64,000 bases of DNA from Candidatus Tisiphia endosymbiont of Dascillus cervinus (GTDB lineage Bacteria; Pseudomonadota; Alphaproteobacteria; Rickettsiales; Rickettsiaceae): NCBI RefSeq assembly GCF_964026405.1, contig NZ_OZ032146.1:806001-870000 (forward strand), written 5' to 3'. A model generated the notes under the pieces. That model did no database searches. It saw only the letters and a list, made by a program, of their open reading frames with translations, and was not told the DNA's origin. Positions 20,792 to 30,512 of the stretch are shown here, in pieces. Positions within the stretch are counted from its first letter, which is position 1; the number at the start of each line of letters is the position of its first letter. A program made the position numbers and the translations under genes.

Positions 20792-22243
20792 ATGTTTTTA
20801 TTAGAACTAAAAAAAATAAACGGAACTCTTGATACGATGCATTTTATAGGTATCGGAGGAATCGGTATGAGTGGCATTGCTGAAATACTACATAATCTCG
20901 GATATAAAGTGCAAGGGTCTGATATAGCAGAAAATTATAATACCAAAAGACTAGAAAATAATGGTATTAAGGTTTTCTTAGGTCATCAAGGACAAAATGT
21001 CACTAATGTTTCATATGTAGTGGTATCATCAGCTATAAATAAAGATAATCCTGAAATTCAGGAAGCCTTACATAGAAAGATACCAATAATTAGGCGGGCT
21101 GAGATGCTGGCTGAATTAATGAGGCTAAAATGCTCTGTAGCAATCTCTGGTTCGCATGGAAAGACTACTACAACATCATTAGTTGCTTGTTTATTTGAAG
21201 CTGCCGGGCTTTGTCCGACTTTAATTAATGGTGGTATTGTTAATAGTAAATCTACTAATGCCTATCTTGGGTCTGGGAATTATCTGATAGCCGAAGCCGA
21301 TGAGTCTGACGCAACTTTCATTCACATACCAGCAACCGTTGCGGTAATAACTAATATCGATCCTGAACATCTAGATTTTTACCATAATTTTGATAGTTTA
21401 ATTCAAGCTTTTAGGAGCTTTATAACTAATTTACCATTTTATGGCTTTGCAGTTGTTTGTATTGATCATAAAGTTGTTAGAAATTTAGTAAGTAGCATCT
21501 TTGAGCGTAAAATTATAACTTATGGCATAGACTCAAATGATGCTCATATACAAGCCTTTAATTTGAATTTTGATATTACATCATCAACTTTTGATGTGCT
21601 AATTAACTTACCTAACGTACATGGTGTAACAATTATAGAGCGAATCACCTTACCAACCCCAGGAAGACATAATATCCTTAATGCTCTTGCTGCTATAGCG
21701 ATAGCTGTGGAACTTGATTTTGGTATTAAAATCATTAAAAATGGATTTAATAGTTTTAAAGGGATCAAACGCCGATTCACTAAGGTAGCCGAATATAACA
21801 GTGCTACCATAATTGATGATTATGCTCACCATCCGGAGGAAGTAAAGGCTACACTTGCTACAGCAAGAAATATTGCTAACAAGCAAAATAGTAAGATTAT
21901 AGCAATCTTCCAACCACATAGGTACACAAGGATTAAATATTTGTTTGATGATTTTTTGACTTGTTTTGTTGATGCTGACCAGGTGTATATCACGGATATA
22001 TATGCTGGCGGTGAACAGCCAATAGATGGTATAACAGGAAAAAGTATAGTGGATGAAATCAACAATACTAAATCTCATCCAATGGCAGCTTTTATCGAGG
22101 ATCACAAAGATATAGCTAAAATTATTATTAGTGAAGCTATGCCAAATGATATAATAGTAATGATGGGTGCTGGGAGCATTTCTGCTTGGGCCAATGATTT
22201 GCATCAGCAATTTACGCGAGAACGTCATTGCGAGAAGGCGTAA
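20792..22243 (+). CDS. murC: UDP-N-acetylmuramate--L-alanine ligase
   Basis: MurC (483 residues) adds L-Ala to UDP-MurNAc in the cytoplasm. It has the N-terminal nucleotide-binding motif [17 protein letters not shown], the ATP P-loop [15 protein letters not shown] (about residues 114-128), the central EADESDATF and the C-terminal [16 protein letters not shown]. The last residues (about RERHCEKA) are encoded by the start of a dispersed palindromic repeat (22224-22316), which also provides the stop codon. It opens the murC-murB-ddl-ftsQ-ftsA cluster. Confidence 0.96.
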   Translation: MFLLELKKINGTLDTMHFIGIGGIGMSGIAEILHNLGYKVQGSDIAENYNTKRLENNGIKVFLGHQGQNVTNVSYVVVSSAINKDNPEIQEALHRKIPIIRRAEMLAELMRLKCSVAISGSHGKTTTTSLVACLFEAAGLCPTLINGGIVNSKSTNAYLGSGNYLIAEADESDATFIHIPATVAVITNIDPEHLDFYHNFDSLIQAFRSFITNLPFYGFAVVCIDHKVVRNLVSSIFERKIITYGIDSNDAHIQAFNLNFDITSSTFDVLINLPNVHGVTIIERITLPTPGRHNILNALAAIAIAVELDFGIKIIKNGFNSFKGIKRRFTKVAEYNSATIIDDYAHHPEEVKATLATARNIANKQNSKIIAIFQPHRYTRIKYLFDDFLTCFVDADQVYITDIYAGGEQPIDGITGKSIVDEINNTKSHPMAAFIEDHKDIAKIIISEAMPNDIIVMMGAGSISAWANDLHQQFTRERHCEKA

Positions 22244-22316
22244 GCCAGCGAAGCAATCCATTTTTGGTCATTTTTTGGATTGCTTTGTCGCTACTAAAGT
22301 AGCTCCTCGCAATGAC
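22224..22316. repeat. RepA palindromic repeat at the murC/murB junction
   Basis: A 93-bp imperfect palindrome starting gtcattgcgagaaggcgtaa and ending ctcctcgcaatgac, with inner arms gcaatccatttttgg and ttttttggattgc. It overlaps the 3' end of murC. Related units lie at 59658-59756 and about 26281-26385. This type of 'cattgcgag...ctcgcaatg' unit is widespread in Rickettsiales genomes. Confidence 0.8.
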
Positions 22317-22355
22317 GTTATTTTAACAAATTTATTAAGTAGATATTTTATAATT

Positions 22356-23234
22356 ATGGAATTACTTGGTGAATATAGGAATAATTACAATCTAAGTCAT
22401 CTAACTTGGTTTAAAGTTGGTGGACCTGCGGAGATATTTTTTAAACCATTAGACTCAATGACTTTAGCAGATTTTGTAGCACAAAACCAACAACAGAGAC
22501 CAATAACTGTTTTAGGGGCTGGATCAAATATTATTATTAGAGATGGTGGTATAGAGGGAGTTGTAATAAAACTTGGTCAAAATTTTACTAATATAGAATT
22601 AATGCCGAATAATCAAATATCGGTAGGGAGTAGTTGCCTTAATTTTAACCTTGCTAAATTTTGTCAGATGCATGCAATTACTGGCTTTGAGTTTCTAAGT
22701 GGTATACCAGGTACTATAGGTGGTGGAGTGGTTATGAACGCTGGGGCGTATGGTTCAGAGTTTAAAGATATCATCATAGCAATTGAAGCAATAGACTCTA
22801 GAGGGAATTTTATCCTAATCCCTAACGAGGAAATAGGTTTTAAGTATCGTGGTAATAATTTACCACAAGATTTGATTATAACTAGGGCTATCTTTAAGGC
22901 AACTATTGGGGAGCGAGAGATGATCCTAGCAAAAATGGATGAAATAAATAAAAATAGGCTAGCAACCCAGCCGATTAAAGAACGGACGAGCGGTAGTACA
23001 TTTGCTAATCCAGAGAATCATAAAGCATGGCAACTAATTGACAAAGCTGGTATGAGGGGATACAGAATTGGTGGGGCTTCTATGTCACAACTACATTGTA
23101 ATTTTATGATAAACCATGGTAATAGCTCTGCTCGTGATTTGGAAGATTTGGGTGATCTTGTTAAAAAAAAGGTATTTGAAGATAGTGGAATTAGTCTAAA
23201 ATGGGAGATTAAACGAATAGGGAAATATGCATAA
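22356..23234 (+). CDS. murB: UDP-N-acetylenolpyruvoylglucosamine reductase
   Basis: MurB (292 residues) reduces UDP-GlcNAc-enolpyruvate to UDP-MurNAc using FAD and NADPH. The FAD-binding motifs [15 protein letters not shown] and [20 protein letters not shown] are present, as is the C-terminal catalytic region [21 protein letters not shown] chose the ATG at 22356 ([10 protein letters not shown]). A longer frame from 22167 would run backwards through the RepA repeat and part of murC. Its 3' end overlaps the ddl start by 8 bp. Confidence 0.96.
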   Translation: MELLGEYRNNYNLSHLTWFKVGGPAEIFFKPLDSMTLADFVAQNQQQRPITVLGAGSNIIIRDGGIEGVVIKLGQNFTNIELMPNNQISVGSSCLNFNLAKFCQMHAITGFEFLSGIPGTIGGGVVMNAGAYGSEFKDIIIAIEAIDSRGNFILIPNEEIGFKYRGNNLPQDLIITRAIFKATIGEREMILAKMDEINKNRLATQPIKERTSGSTFANPENHKAWQLIDKAGMRGYRIGGASMSQLHCNFMINHGNSSARDLEDLGDLVKKKVFEDSGISLKWEIKRIGKYA

Positions 23235-24192
23235 ATATCAAGCAAGCTTTATTGCCAATTCTAAGGTTACAATATTAAGCGATAAAGGAAAAAAACATGT
23301 GGCAGTAGTAGGTGGCGGTATGTCGGCTGAGCGAGAAGTTTCTTTAGTATCGTCTTCGGGAGTTAACCAAGCTTTGGTAGATAGTGGCTATAAAGTAACT
23401 TTTATTGATATGGGAATAGACATTGCATCAGTACTTTTGCAGGTAAAACCTGATATAGTTTATAATTGTTTGCATGGCACTTATGGTGAAGATGGCTGTC
23501 TGCCTGGATTACTCAATATCCTAAGGATTCCTTATACTCATAGTGGTGTTCTTGCTTCTTCTTTAGCATTTAGTAAAATACATGCAAAAGCATGGTTTGT
23601 TGCTAATGATATTAAGATAGCCAAGAGTATTGTCATTAATAAATCTGACAATATTAGCAACGACCCTATGCCAAGACCGTATGTTATAAAACCTATTGCT
23701 CAAGGATCAAGTATAGGCGTTGAGGTGATATTTGTTGAGGATGATTTTATTTTTGCTGATTATGATTTTCCTTATGGTGATCAGGTAATGATTGAAGAAT
23801 ATATTAAGGGGCGAGAAATGCAGGTAGCCGTTCTAAACGGCAAAGCCTTAGGGGTATTGGAAATAAAACTCCTAAAACGGCGTTTTTATGATTATGATAC
23901 TAAATACACAGAAGGGTTAGCACAGCATTTATGCCCAGCTCCATTACCACAAAATATGTATAATAAGTTACTAGCAGAGTCTGAAAGAATATATAAAATC
24001 ATGCATTGCCGGGGTGCAATTAGAGCAGAGTTTATTTTGGATGAAAGCACAAATGAATTTTTTGCTCTAGAAATTAACACTCATCCTGGTATGACCCCTT
24101 TATCGATTATACCAGAAATAGCTGCTTCACAGGGAATAGATTTCTGCTCGCTAATTGAAAAAATTTTGGAAACAGCAAGCATTGACCCATGA
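23227..24192 (+). CDS. ddl: D-alanine--D-alanine ligase
   Basis: An ATP-grasp enzyme (321 residues) making the D-Ala-D-Ala dipeptide of peptidoglycan precursors. It has [20 protein letters not shown] near the N-terminus, [17 protein letters not shown], the ATP-binding [19 protein letters not shown], and the C-terminal metal-binding [19 protein letters not shown]. It overlaps murB by 8 bp and ftsQ by 4 bp, so the three genes are translationally coupled. Confidence 0.96.
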   Translation: MHKYQASFIANSKVTILSDKGKKHVAVVGGGMSAEREVSLVSSSGVNQALVDSGYKVTFIDMGIDIASVLLQVKPDIVYNCLHGTYGEDGCLPGLLNILRIPYTHSGVLASSLAFSKIHAKAWFVANDIKIAKSIVINKSDNISNDPMPRPYVIKPIAQGSSIGVEVIFVEDDFIFADYDFPYGDQVMIEEYIKGREMQVAVLNGKALGVLEIKLLKRRFYDYDTKYTEGLAQHLCPAPLPQNMYNKLLAESERIYKIMHCRGAIRAEFILDESTNEFFALEINTHPGMTPLSIIPEIAASQGIDFCSLIEKILETASIDP

Positions 24193-24983
24193 AAAAGAAT
24201 AAGATGTTTAATAAGAAAAAAAAAGCTAATATACCGCTGCGACGAAAGATTGGAGTGGTGTATGTTAGGGTGGTATTTTTTATTAAAATTGCCCTAGTGG
24301 TTTTGCTGTCTGCATTTTTCTTTACTAGCTATTTTGCTCCTATAAGACAAGAAATTATCCAAAATACTTACGAATTTACTTCTGATATTGGATTTAAACT
24401 TGAAAATGTTTTAATAGAAGGACAGTATAATACTCAGGAAGAAGATATATTGGCTACTTTAAATGCCGATAAGGGTACAGCTATTTTTTCTCTAGATTTG
24501 GATTTAATAAAAAGTAATTTGAGACGCAATCCTTGGATTAAAAATGTCTCAATTATTGAGAGAAGATTACCTAATACTCTCTACATAAGGCTAATTGAAA
24601 GAATACCCATTGCTATTTGGCAGATTAACTGGCAAGTTTTTCTTATTGATCAAGAAGGATATAAAATTACCAATAATATAGGTAGTTTCTCTAATCTTTT
24701 GCATGTTGTGGGATCAGATGCTAATATTTATACTAGCAAATTAATTCATGATTTAGCTAAACACCCTGAATTAGCTAAAAAAATTATCTCTTCTGTACGT
24801 TATGGAGGAAGACGTTGGGATTTAAATCTAGAACAAGGTATTACTGTTAAAATGCCGGACTTAAGGTTTGAACATGCTTTAGATTATCTTGCAGGATTGG
24901 ATATGAAAAATATATTATTTAATCAGAACTATAAAATTGTAGATTTACGAGATTCGAGTAAAGTTTACATGGAAAAATATTAA
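24189..24983 (+). CDS. ftsQ: Cell division protein FtsQ
   Basis: A 264-residue bitopic membrane protein of the divisome. A basic cytoplasmic tail ([19 protein letters not shown]) is followed by a membrane helix ([19 protein letters not shown]). Next comes a periplasmic POTRA domain ([20 protein letters not shown]) and the FtsQ beta domain ([20 protein letters not shown]). It starts 4 bp inside ddl; a second Met at codon 5 is an alternative start. It links FtsBL and other late division proteins. Confidence 0.93.
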   Translation: MKKNKMFNKKKKANIPLRRKIGVVYVRVVFFIKIALVVLLSAFFFTSYFAPIRQEIIQNTYEFTSDIGFKLENVLIEGQYNTQEEDILATLNADKGTAIFSLDLDLIKSNLRRNPWIKNVSIIERRLPNTLYIRLIERIPIAIWQINWQVFLIDQEGYKITNNIGSFSNLLHVVGSDANIYTSKLIHDLAKHPELAKKIISSVRYGGRRWDLNLEQGITVKMPDLRFEHALDYLAGLDMKNILFNQNYKIVDLRDSSKVYMEKY

Positions 24984-24988
24984 AAGTT

Positions 24989-26227
24989 ATGAAAGCCAAA
25001 TTGTCTAACTTTGTTACTCTTGACCTTGGTAGTAGTAAAATAGCTTGCATTGCGGCATATATTGACAAAAGAGAGGAAGCAAAAATAATAAGCCAAAATC
25101 TGTATTACTCAAAAGGCATTAAATCAGGAGTCATATTAGATTTAAAAGAGGCAGAAAATAGCATAGTCGGGGCGATTTATGCATTAGAAAAAGATTGCGG
25201 TAAAAACATAAAAAAAATAACTATATCACTAACAGGCTATGGCACTAAGTCTTATTACATAAATAATAAAATAAAACTTTCTAATCAGCCAATTTCACAG
25301 CAAGATATCAAAAAACTTATCAAAAAAGCCCTATTGGAGTTCAAGCTTAAAGACCAAGAAATTATTCATTATTTTCCTATAGAATTTATTCTTGACGATA
25401 ATAATGCTATTGAAGATCCAGTTGGGATGTTTGGCAAAGAATTAGGGTGTGAATTACATATTATTACAGCAAATTCTAATATGCTGATGAATATTACCAA
25501 TTGTTTTGCAAAATGTCATGTTGAAGTAAATAATATTATATTAGCAATTTACGCTTCGGGAATTGCTTGTCTTTCAGAAGATGAAAAAGCTCTTGGTTCT
25601 ATTATAATTGATATGGGTGCTAGAACCACCTCATTTGGTGTATTCGTCTCAGGTAAATTACTATATACAAGCTACATAGATATAGGTAGCTTTCATATTA
25701 CATCTGACATAGCAAAAGTCTTTTCAGTAAGCCTTGATGTTGCAGAAAAACTTAAAATTCTTCATGGTAATGCTATGCCATCTTTTTTTGATAAAGATAG
25801 TGTTATTATTTTAGAAGATTCTGAAATGGAGATTCCTGATAGCGGCAGACCAACAATTACTTCAAAATATCTTGCATCTGTCATTAATCCAAGAGTAGAA
25901 GAAATATTATTGATGGTTCAAGCAGAATATGACAAAGTTGTTGCAGGCAATATGATCGCTTATCGCATTGTTATTACCGGCGGTGGGGCAATGCTCCGAG
26001 GAGTAAAAGAACTGGCAAGCAAAATTTTTGAAAAACAAGTACGAATTGGTAAACCAGAGGTCTTACTAGGTTTTGCTGAAGATTATAATCCCCATATATA
26101 CTCCACTTCTATAGGTATGGTAAAAAATCAATCTTTAAAAATACAAAAAAATAATTTTGATATTAATGATAATAACGATACTAGTTGGTTTAAAAAATTT
26201 CTAATTTGGTTGAAGGAGAATATTTGA
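24989..26227 (+). CDS. ftsA: Cell division protein FtsA
   Basis: An actin-like ATPase (412 residues) that tethers FtsZ to the membrane. Phosphate 1 motif: TLDLGSSKIACIAAYID. Phosphate 2 motif: IIIDMGARTTSFGVF. Adenosine motif: IVITGGGAMLRGVKELA. The last residues DTSWFKKFLIWLKENI form the amphipathic membrane-targeting helix, so the C-terminus is complete. It ends the division cluster; neither ftsZ nor lpxC follows, and the next 1 kb is repeats. Confidence 0.95.
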   Translation: MKAKLSNFVTLDLGSSKIACIAAYIDKREEAKIISQNLYYSKGIKSGVILDLKEAENSIVGAIYALEKDCGKNIKKITISLTGYGTKSYYINNKIKLSNQPISQQDIKKLIKKALLEFKLKDQEIIHYFPIEFILDDNNAIEDPVGMFGKELGCELHIITANSNMLMNITNCFAKCHVEVNNIILAIYASGIACLSEDEKALGSIIIDMGARTTSFGVFVSGKLLYTSYIDIGSFHITSDIAKVFSVSLDVAEKLKILHGNAMPSFFDKDSVIILEDSEMEIPDSGRPTITSKYLASVINPRVEEILLMVQAEYDKVVAGNMIAYRIVITGGGAMLRGVKELASKIFEKQVRIGKPEVLLGFAEDYNPHIYSTSIGMVKNQSLKIQKNNFDINDNNDTSWFKKFLIWLKENI

Positions 26228-26411
26228 AAAGAAAATGCCTAATACTCGATAATCAAGTTTTTTAGAATTATTAAAAAATACGTCATTGCTAGGAGTCGCT
26301 GAAAGCGGCGACGTGGCAATATTTTGAAGTAGCAACCCTTACTTCACAAGATCGCCACGACACCTAACGCACAACTGTTGAAAGTTTACAAATACCTATA
26401 CCACAGCCTCC

Positions 26412-26485
26412 TCGCTAATAGACGTTTTATAGACGTATATGTCTATTAGCGAGCGAACGTACGTGAGCGTGGCAATCCATTTTGC
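26412..26485 (+). repeat. Module M hairpin, copy 1
   Basis: The palindrome tcgctaatagacgttttata and its complementary arm ending attagcga (26412-26452) are followed by gcgaacgtacgtgagcgtgg and caatccattttgc. The same module, inverted, occurs at 52390-52465, where it replaces the P4 module of a composite array. Confidence 0.7.
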
Positions 26486-26656
26486 TAAAATAAAAACATT
26501 AACTTTTTTCATCATTCAATATGTGATTTTAATAATTAAAATCACATATTGAATGGAGTGTTATATTAAAACCGCTTCCTCTTCTAACTTTCAACAGTTG
26601 ATGACATCGGAGCTATTAAACCGATGTCTTACATCAATAGTTGAGGTTAACTATAC

Positions 26657-26802
26657 TAGACCTCTTTCGAAACTCTACTTCTGCTGGTGATTTGTACGTC
26701 GATGCGGTACTCGAATCCGTAACGGAATTAGAGTACGTTGCGGTTCGAGGTGAAGCGTCTCCTTCAAATCCCTCAGCACAAGCGAGTTTCGAAAGAGGTC
26801 TA
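26657..26802 (+). repeat. RepB MITE-like element, copy 1
   Basis: A 146-bp element with 18-bp perfect terminal inverted repeats, tagacctctttcgaaact and its complement. The interior includes gcggtactcgaatccgtaac. Further copies lie at 29400-29552 and (inverted, diverged) 42542-42686. It has no transposase. Confidence 0.85.
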
Positions 26803-27272
26803 CTGAAAAACTTGAAGTATTTGCAAAAATATCATAAGTTACAAAAAAGTTACTATTTATTAGGGTTATTAATATAATTTTCGTGATGTTATTTGATATT
26901 ACTTGATTACCGGCTATAAACCTGTCTTAATATACTGAAGACGTCTTGTATCGCTAAATTATGAAAGAGGAAGTTTTGGAAAAAAATTAAGTAAGGAGTA
27001 TAAGTGGAACAAGATATGTATAATTCCTTACTTAATTTTGACAATAAGATTACCTTACAAGAATGAAGTTATGCAAGAGCCTATTTCTACGTACTAAAAA
27101 TGTAATACTGGAGTACCAGTAGTACAAACGCTGTCATTCCTGCCGTAGCTCGGATGACAGCTCTGTGTGTAGTATTACACAACTAAAGTAGTTTAGCAGC
27201 AGGTTTAGATAATATAAAATCTAACTGCTACTAATTAAATAATGAAAACAATAACTATACCAGGAGGATATT

Positions 27273-29258
27273 ATGTCTAAAATAGCTCAGATATTTCAGA
27301 AGAGATCTAGTCCAAATAAGAGTGCTAGTCTAGATAGGAGTACTAGTACTGATCCTGTTTTAGCACTCAAATTTAAATATTTCCAAGACACGCTTGGAGC
27401 TTTAAATCAACAATATGGTGATATACAAAAGATCGGTACGGCTCTCGATCAATCCAGTTATACTGCGGCTCAGGCTCAATATAAAATTTTATATAACGAT
27501 ATCAAAAAAGACTGTATCCTTAAACCTGAGGAAACAAAGCAATTATTATTTAAGATATACGAGTATCAAGCTATTAGTGCTTTCCGAGCAGGTGAGTTTA
27601 AAGAACATAATGAACATTTATTGCATGCGTATAACAAGTATAGTCCTGATAGAGATAAATCTATAATAGGACTAGAAAGATGGGTGGAGATATATAAAAC
27701 ACTTGGTGCAAATGCAAAAGACGTACCCAGTATTTCTCCACAATACGATAGTTTATTAAAAGAGGTCAAAGAAGAAGTTCAGTTACTAATTAAGACTGGA
27801 AAATATGACCAAGCTCGTGCAAAAATGGAGTATTTGAATAAAAATAGCCATAATTTCCAAATATTTGATCTATACTTTAGTACAATAAAAGATCCAAATG
27901 AAGCTTTGAAGTATTTTGAAGACAAATCAAAGAATAATCTTACACAACGTCAAGATATTCATAATATCCTTAAAAAATGGCAAAATCACCTTAGTAACCA
28001 AGTTAATGATAAAGAAGTTGCTGCCAAAGCTGCTGCCTATGTTTTAAAGTACAACTCAAATCCAACAGTTGCTACGGCACCTGTAAAGAAAGCTATAAAG
28101 AAAGCTGTAAAAGAAGTTGAAAGAGATAAAGAGAAATATGACAAATCTACCCTTAAGTTAAAGACGGTTATAACTGTTGATGAACAGGAGAAACAGTTAG
28201 AAGAACTTAAAGCTAAACACGAAGCTGAATTAGAGAAACTTAAAACTGAACACAAAGCTGAATTAGAGGCACTTAAACCTAAAGCTTCACCTACAAAAGA
28301 TACTAAAGGGGATGAAGCCGGTGACTCTTCTACTACTTCATCTCTACCACCAGCGTATACCAGTATCGATATAAGTAATTATAAATATTTGCAACTTGCT
28401 CAAGAGACTCCCTCAGCTCCTACAGCTCCTATAGCTAAGCCTCTTGACGAGACGGTTTTAACTGAGTTAACTAAGTTAGCTAACTTGATTACGTCACTTA
28501 ATCATTATGAGGAACAGTATAAGATTGATAAAGATAAGGTTAAAAGCATTTTGAGTGACGTTGTTAAAAATAATCCTAATGTATATAAAACTATTAGTGA
28601 TCCTAAAATTTTGCTGCTTTTTGCTGACTTTCTTTTGTCTTCAAATAAGATAGAGGAAGGAAGAATAGTTTGTCAACAAGCTCTTGAACGTGATCCAAAT
28701 ATATGGGAATCTACTGTGGAAGAGATAGTTTTGCTAAATTTAGCTGGAGTTCTTTTACCTTCAGATCAACCAAAGGCTGAACAAATTTATAGTAAAGTTA
28801 TGAATTTTCGTTTTATTTGTAAAAATGAACAAAATACGTATGTAGTTGATACTAATAGGAAGATGAAAATATCTAAGATTGTTGCTCAAGATGGATATAA
28901 AGAGCCAGAGAGGGATTGCTTAGCTAAGGTCTGTTTAGGTGGTAAAGTATATCAGCAAGCACAAGCTATAGATTGTTACCCACATACAGATGCTACTGCT
29001 ACTAAAAGACAAAAGATTGTTGAGCAATTGTACCAATCGGTTAAGCAAATATCGAAGTCAAACCCTACTGGGTTTGAGGGCAAAGTCTATGGGCTCTATT
29101 CAATGCTTTATCCTTTGCTAAACAAATCTCCAGAATTCTGTCAGGATATGCAAGCAGAATACAAAACTCATTACTTGAATCCTACACTCTATATTTATCC
29201 CCCTAATGAAGGATATACTGCCGATATCCTCGGTTTGTGTGCTGCTAACGAGTCTTAA
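27273..29258 (+). CDS. Unknown coiled-coil/TPR-like protein (661 aa)
   Basis: I do not recognise this gene. A strong Shine-Dalgarno (aggaggat) precedes the ATG. The N-terminal third is helical with TPR-like pairs (e.g. KYDQARAKMEYLNKNSHNF, EALKYFEDKSKNNL). Residues about 306-337 form a coiled coil with an 11-residue repeat (LKAKHEAELEK, then LKTEHKAELEA). A Ser/Thr/Pro-rich linker follows (about 338-365). The C-terminal 250 residues look helical again (LLSSNKIEEGRIVCQQALER) and contain several Cys. There is no signal peptide or membrane segment. It stands alone between repeat clusters, with hairpins downstream. A secreted effector is possible, but that is speculation. Confidence 0.8.
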   Translation: MSKIAQIFQKRSSPNKSASLDRSTSTDPVLALKFKYFQDTLGALNQQYGDIQKIGTALDQSSYTAAQAQYKILYNDIKKDCILKPEETKQLLFKIYEYQAISAFRAGEFKEHNEHLLHAYNKYSPDRDKSIIGLERWVEIYKTLGANAKDVPSISPQYDSLLKEVKEEVQLLIKTGKYDQARAKMEYLNKNSHNFQIFDLYFSTIKDPNEALKYFEDKSKNNLTQRQDIHNILKKWQNHLSNQVNDKEVAAKAAAYVLKYNSNPTVATAPVKKAIKKAVKEVERDKEKYDKSTLKLKTVITVDEQEKQLEELKAKHEAELEKLKTEHKAELEALKPKASPTKDTKGDEAGDSSTTSSLPPAYTSIDISNYKYLQLAQETPSAPTAPIAKPLDETVLTELTKLANLITSLNHYEEQYKIDKDKVKSILSDVVKNNPNVYKTISDPKILLLFADFLLSSNKIEEGRIVCQQALERDPNIWESTVEEIVLLNLAGVLLPSDQPKAEQIYSKVMNFRFICKNEQNTYVVDTNRKMKISKIVAQDGYKEPERDCLAKVCLGGKVYQQAQAIDCYPHTDATATKRQKIVEQLYQSVKQISKSNPTGFEGKVYGLYSMLYPLLNKSPEFCQDMQAEYKTHYLNPTLYIYPPNEGYTADILGLCAANES

Positions 29259-29301
29259 GGCTACTCATAATAATATAGTGAATAAAGTCCCATAATTTAT
29301 T

Positions 29302-29342
29302 CCTCCTACTTCAAAGCCATTAACAGCTTTTGAGGTAGGAGG
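29302..29342 (+). terminator. Hairpin downstream of the 661-aa gene
   Basis: Arms cctcctacttcaaag and gcttttgaggtaggagg around a short loop, 44 bp after the stop codon. A second perfect 18-bp palindrome (gggctgtttaaacagccc, 29371-29388) follows, with T-rich sequence after it. Both can act as terminators. Confidence 0.65.
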
Positions 29343-29399
29343 GATAGTTGCTCAGGGTAATTTTAAAATTGGGCTGTTTAAACAGCCCGGCTTTTAAAT

Positions 29400-29552
29400 T
29401 AGACCTCTTTCGAAACTCTACTTCTGCTGGTGATTTGGACAATGATGCATGATGCGGTACTCGAATCCGTAACGGAATTAGAGTACGCTGCGGTTTGAGG
29501 TGAAGCGTCTCCTTCAAATCCCTCAGCATAAGCGAGTTTCGAAAGAGGTCTA
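29400..29552 (+). repeat. RepB MITE-like element, copy 2
   Basis: A 153-bp element with the same 18-bp ends as copy 1. It has a small internal insertion (the gacaatgatgcatgatgcgg region against gtacgtcgatgcgg). A further solo end, gtttcgagagaagtcta, lies at 29581-29597 and encodes the last residues of ctaB on the opposite strand. Confidence 0.8.
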
Positions 29553-29577
29553 TTGTTCTGTTGCTATCCACAAGCGG

Positions 29578-30501
29578 CTAGTTTCGAGAGAAGTCTAATG
29601 TTAAAAAAATACTAAAAAGATAAAATATCGAGTAGGCAAATAGTTTTTTAGCTTGTTTATGATCTTTATCACTAAACAGAGAGGCAGCATAGTATAAAAA
29701 AATTAGACCCAGTATCAATGCAGTTACTAAATATACAAGATTACTTATTCCTAAAAAAAAGGGCGTAAATGAAGTAATAACCATCATGATACTATAGGCA
29801 AGAATTTGCTTTTTGGTATAATATTCTCCCTTTACTACCGGCATCATTGGGACACCACAATCTTTGTAGTCTTCTGAGCGAAAAATTGCTAATGCCCACG
29901 AGTGTGGCGGTGTCCAGGTTAGAATAATCATAAATAAAGAAAAGGAGAAAAGTGAAATCTCATTAGTTACTGTTGCCCAGCCAATCATAGGAGGCAATGC
30001 ACCTGCAACCCCTCCAATAACTATATTTTGCATTGTTGAACGTTTTAGCCACATGGTATAAATGAAGACATAATACAATATGGTTATTAGTAATAATAAA
30101 GCAGATAGTAGATTAACACAAAGTCCCATCAAAAAAACTGAGAAGAACCCTACAACCACACCAAAAGCTAAAGCGTCCTGTGGTTCTATAACCCCAATAA
30201 CTAGAGGTCTATTTTGTGTACGTTTCATTATCGCATCAATATCCCTATCATACCACATGTTAATAGCTGCACTACTACCAGCTCCAAGTGTAATACAGAG
30301 CATAGCGATGCAAGCTATAAATGGATGGATGGGGTATGGAGCAAGCCATAGACCGGAAAAGCTGGTAAATACAACAAGTGCCATAACTCTTGGCTTCATG
30401 AGTAGGATATAGTCCATAACTGAGCTATTAGAGATTTTTTTAGTAGTATTCATCTCTAGTTTTGTAAGAGGTCTATTAATATAATTAGAGGAATTATTCA
30501 T
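29578..30501 (-). CDS. ctaB: Protoheme IX farnesyltransferase (heme O synthase)
   Basis: A UbiA-family prenyltransferase with several membrane helices that farnesylates heme B to heme O for cytochrome oxidase. The first Asp-rich motif is [20 protein letters not shown] and the second region is [19 protein letters not shown]. The 307-residue length is normal. The start may be 30501 or the Met at 30453 ([11 protein letters not shown]). The final LDFSRN and the stop codon come from a RepB-type terminal repeat, so the C-terminus has been slightly rewritten by a repeat. Confidence 0.94.
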   Translation of the reverse strand: MNNSSNYINRPLTKLEMNTTKKISNSSVMDYILLMKPRVMALVVFTSFSGLWLAPYPIHPFIACIAMLCITLGAGSSAAINMWYDRDIDAIMKRTQNRPLVIGVIEPQDALAFGVVVGFFSVFLMGLCVNLLSALLLLITILYYVFIYTMWLKRSTMQNIVIGGVAGALPPMIGWATVTNEISLFSFSLFMIILTWTPPHSWALAIFRSEDYKDCGVPMMPVVKGEYYTKKQILAYSIMMVITSFTPFFLGISNLVYLVTALILGLIFLYYAASLFSDKDHKQAKKLFAYSIFYLFSIFLTLDFSRN

Positions 30502-30512
30502 ATATTTTCATC

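Larger units (their letters stand above)
26228..27272. repeat. Repeat cluster after ftsA
   Basis: About 1 kb with no credible gene. In order it holds a RepA-like unit (about 26281-26385) and a hairpin module (26412-26452) continuing to 26485. A P3-type palindrome at 26513-26555 matches the one in array locus A. A hairpin gacatcgg...ccgatgtc lies near 26605-26627, and a full RepB element at 26657-26802. A further hairpin lies near 27131-27162 (gctgtcattcc...cggatgacagc). A frame of 78 codons inside RepB is not a gene. Confidence 0.75.

Noticed and set aside
22167-22355. Extended N-terminus for murB
   Set aside because: This stretch overlaps the end of murC and the RepA palindrome; family homology starts at [10 protein letters not shown] (22356).
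26641-26877. 78-codon reading frame on the plus strand
   Set aside because: It lies almost entirely within the RepB repeat (26657-26802); the same sequence recurs at 29400-29552 without a conserved frame.
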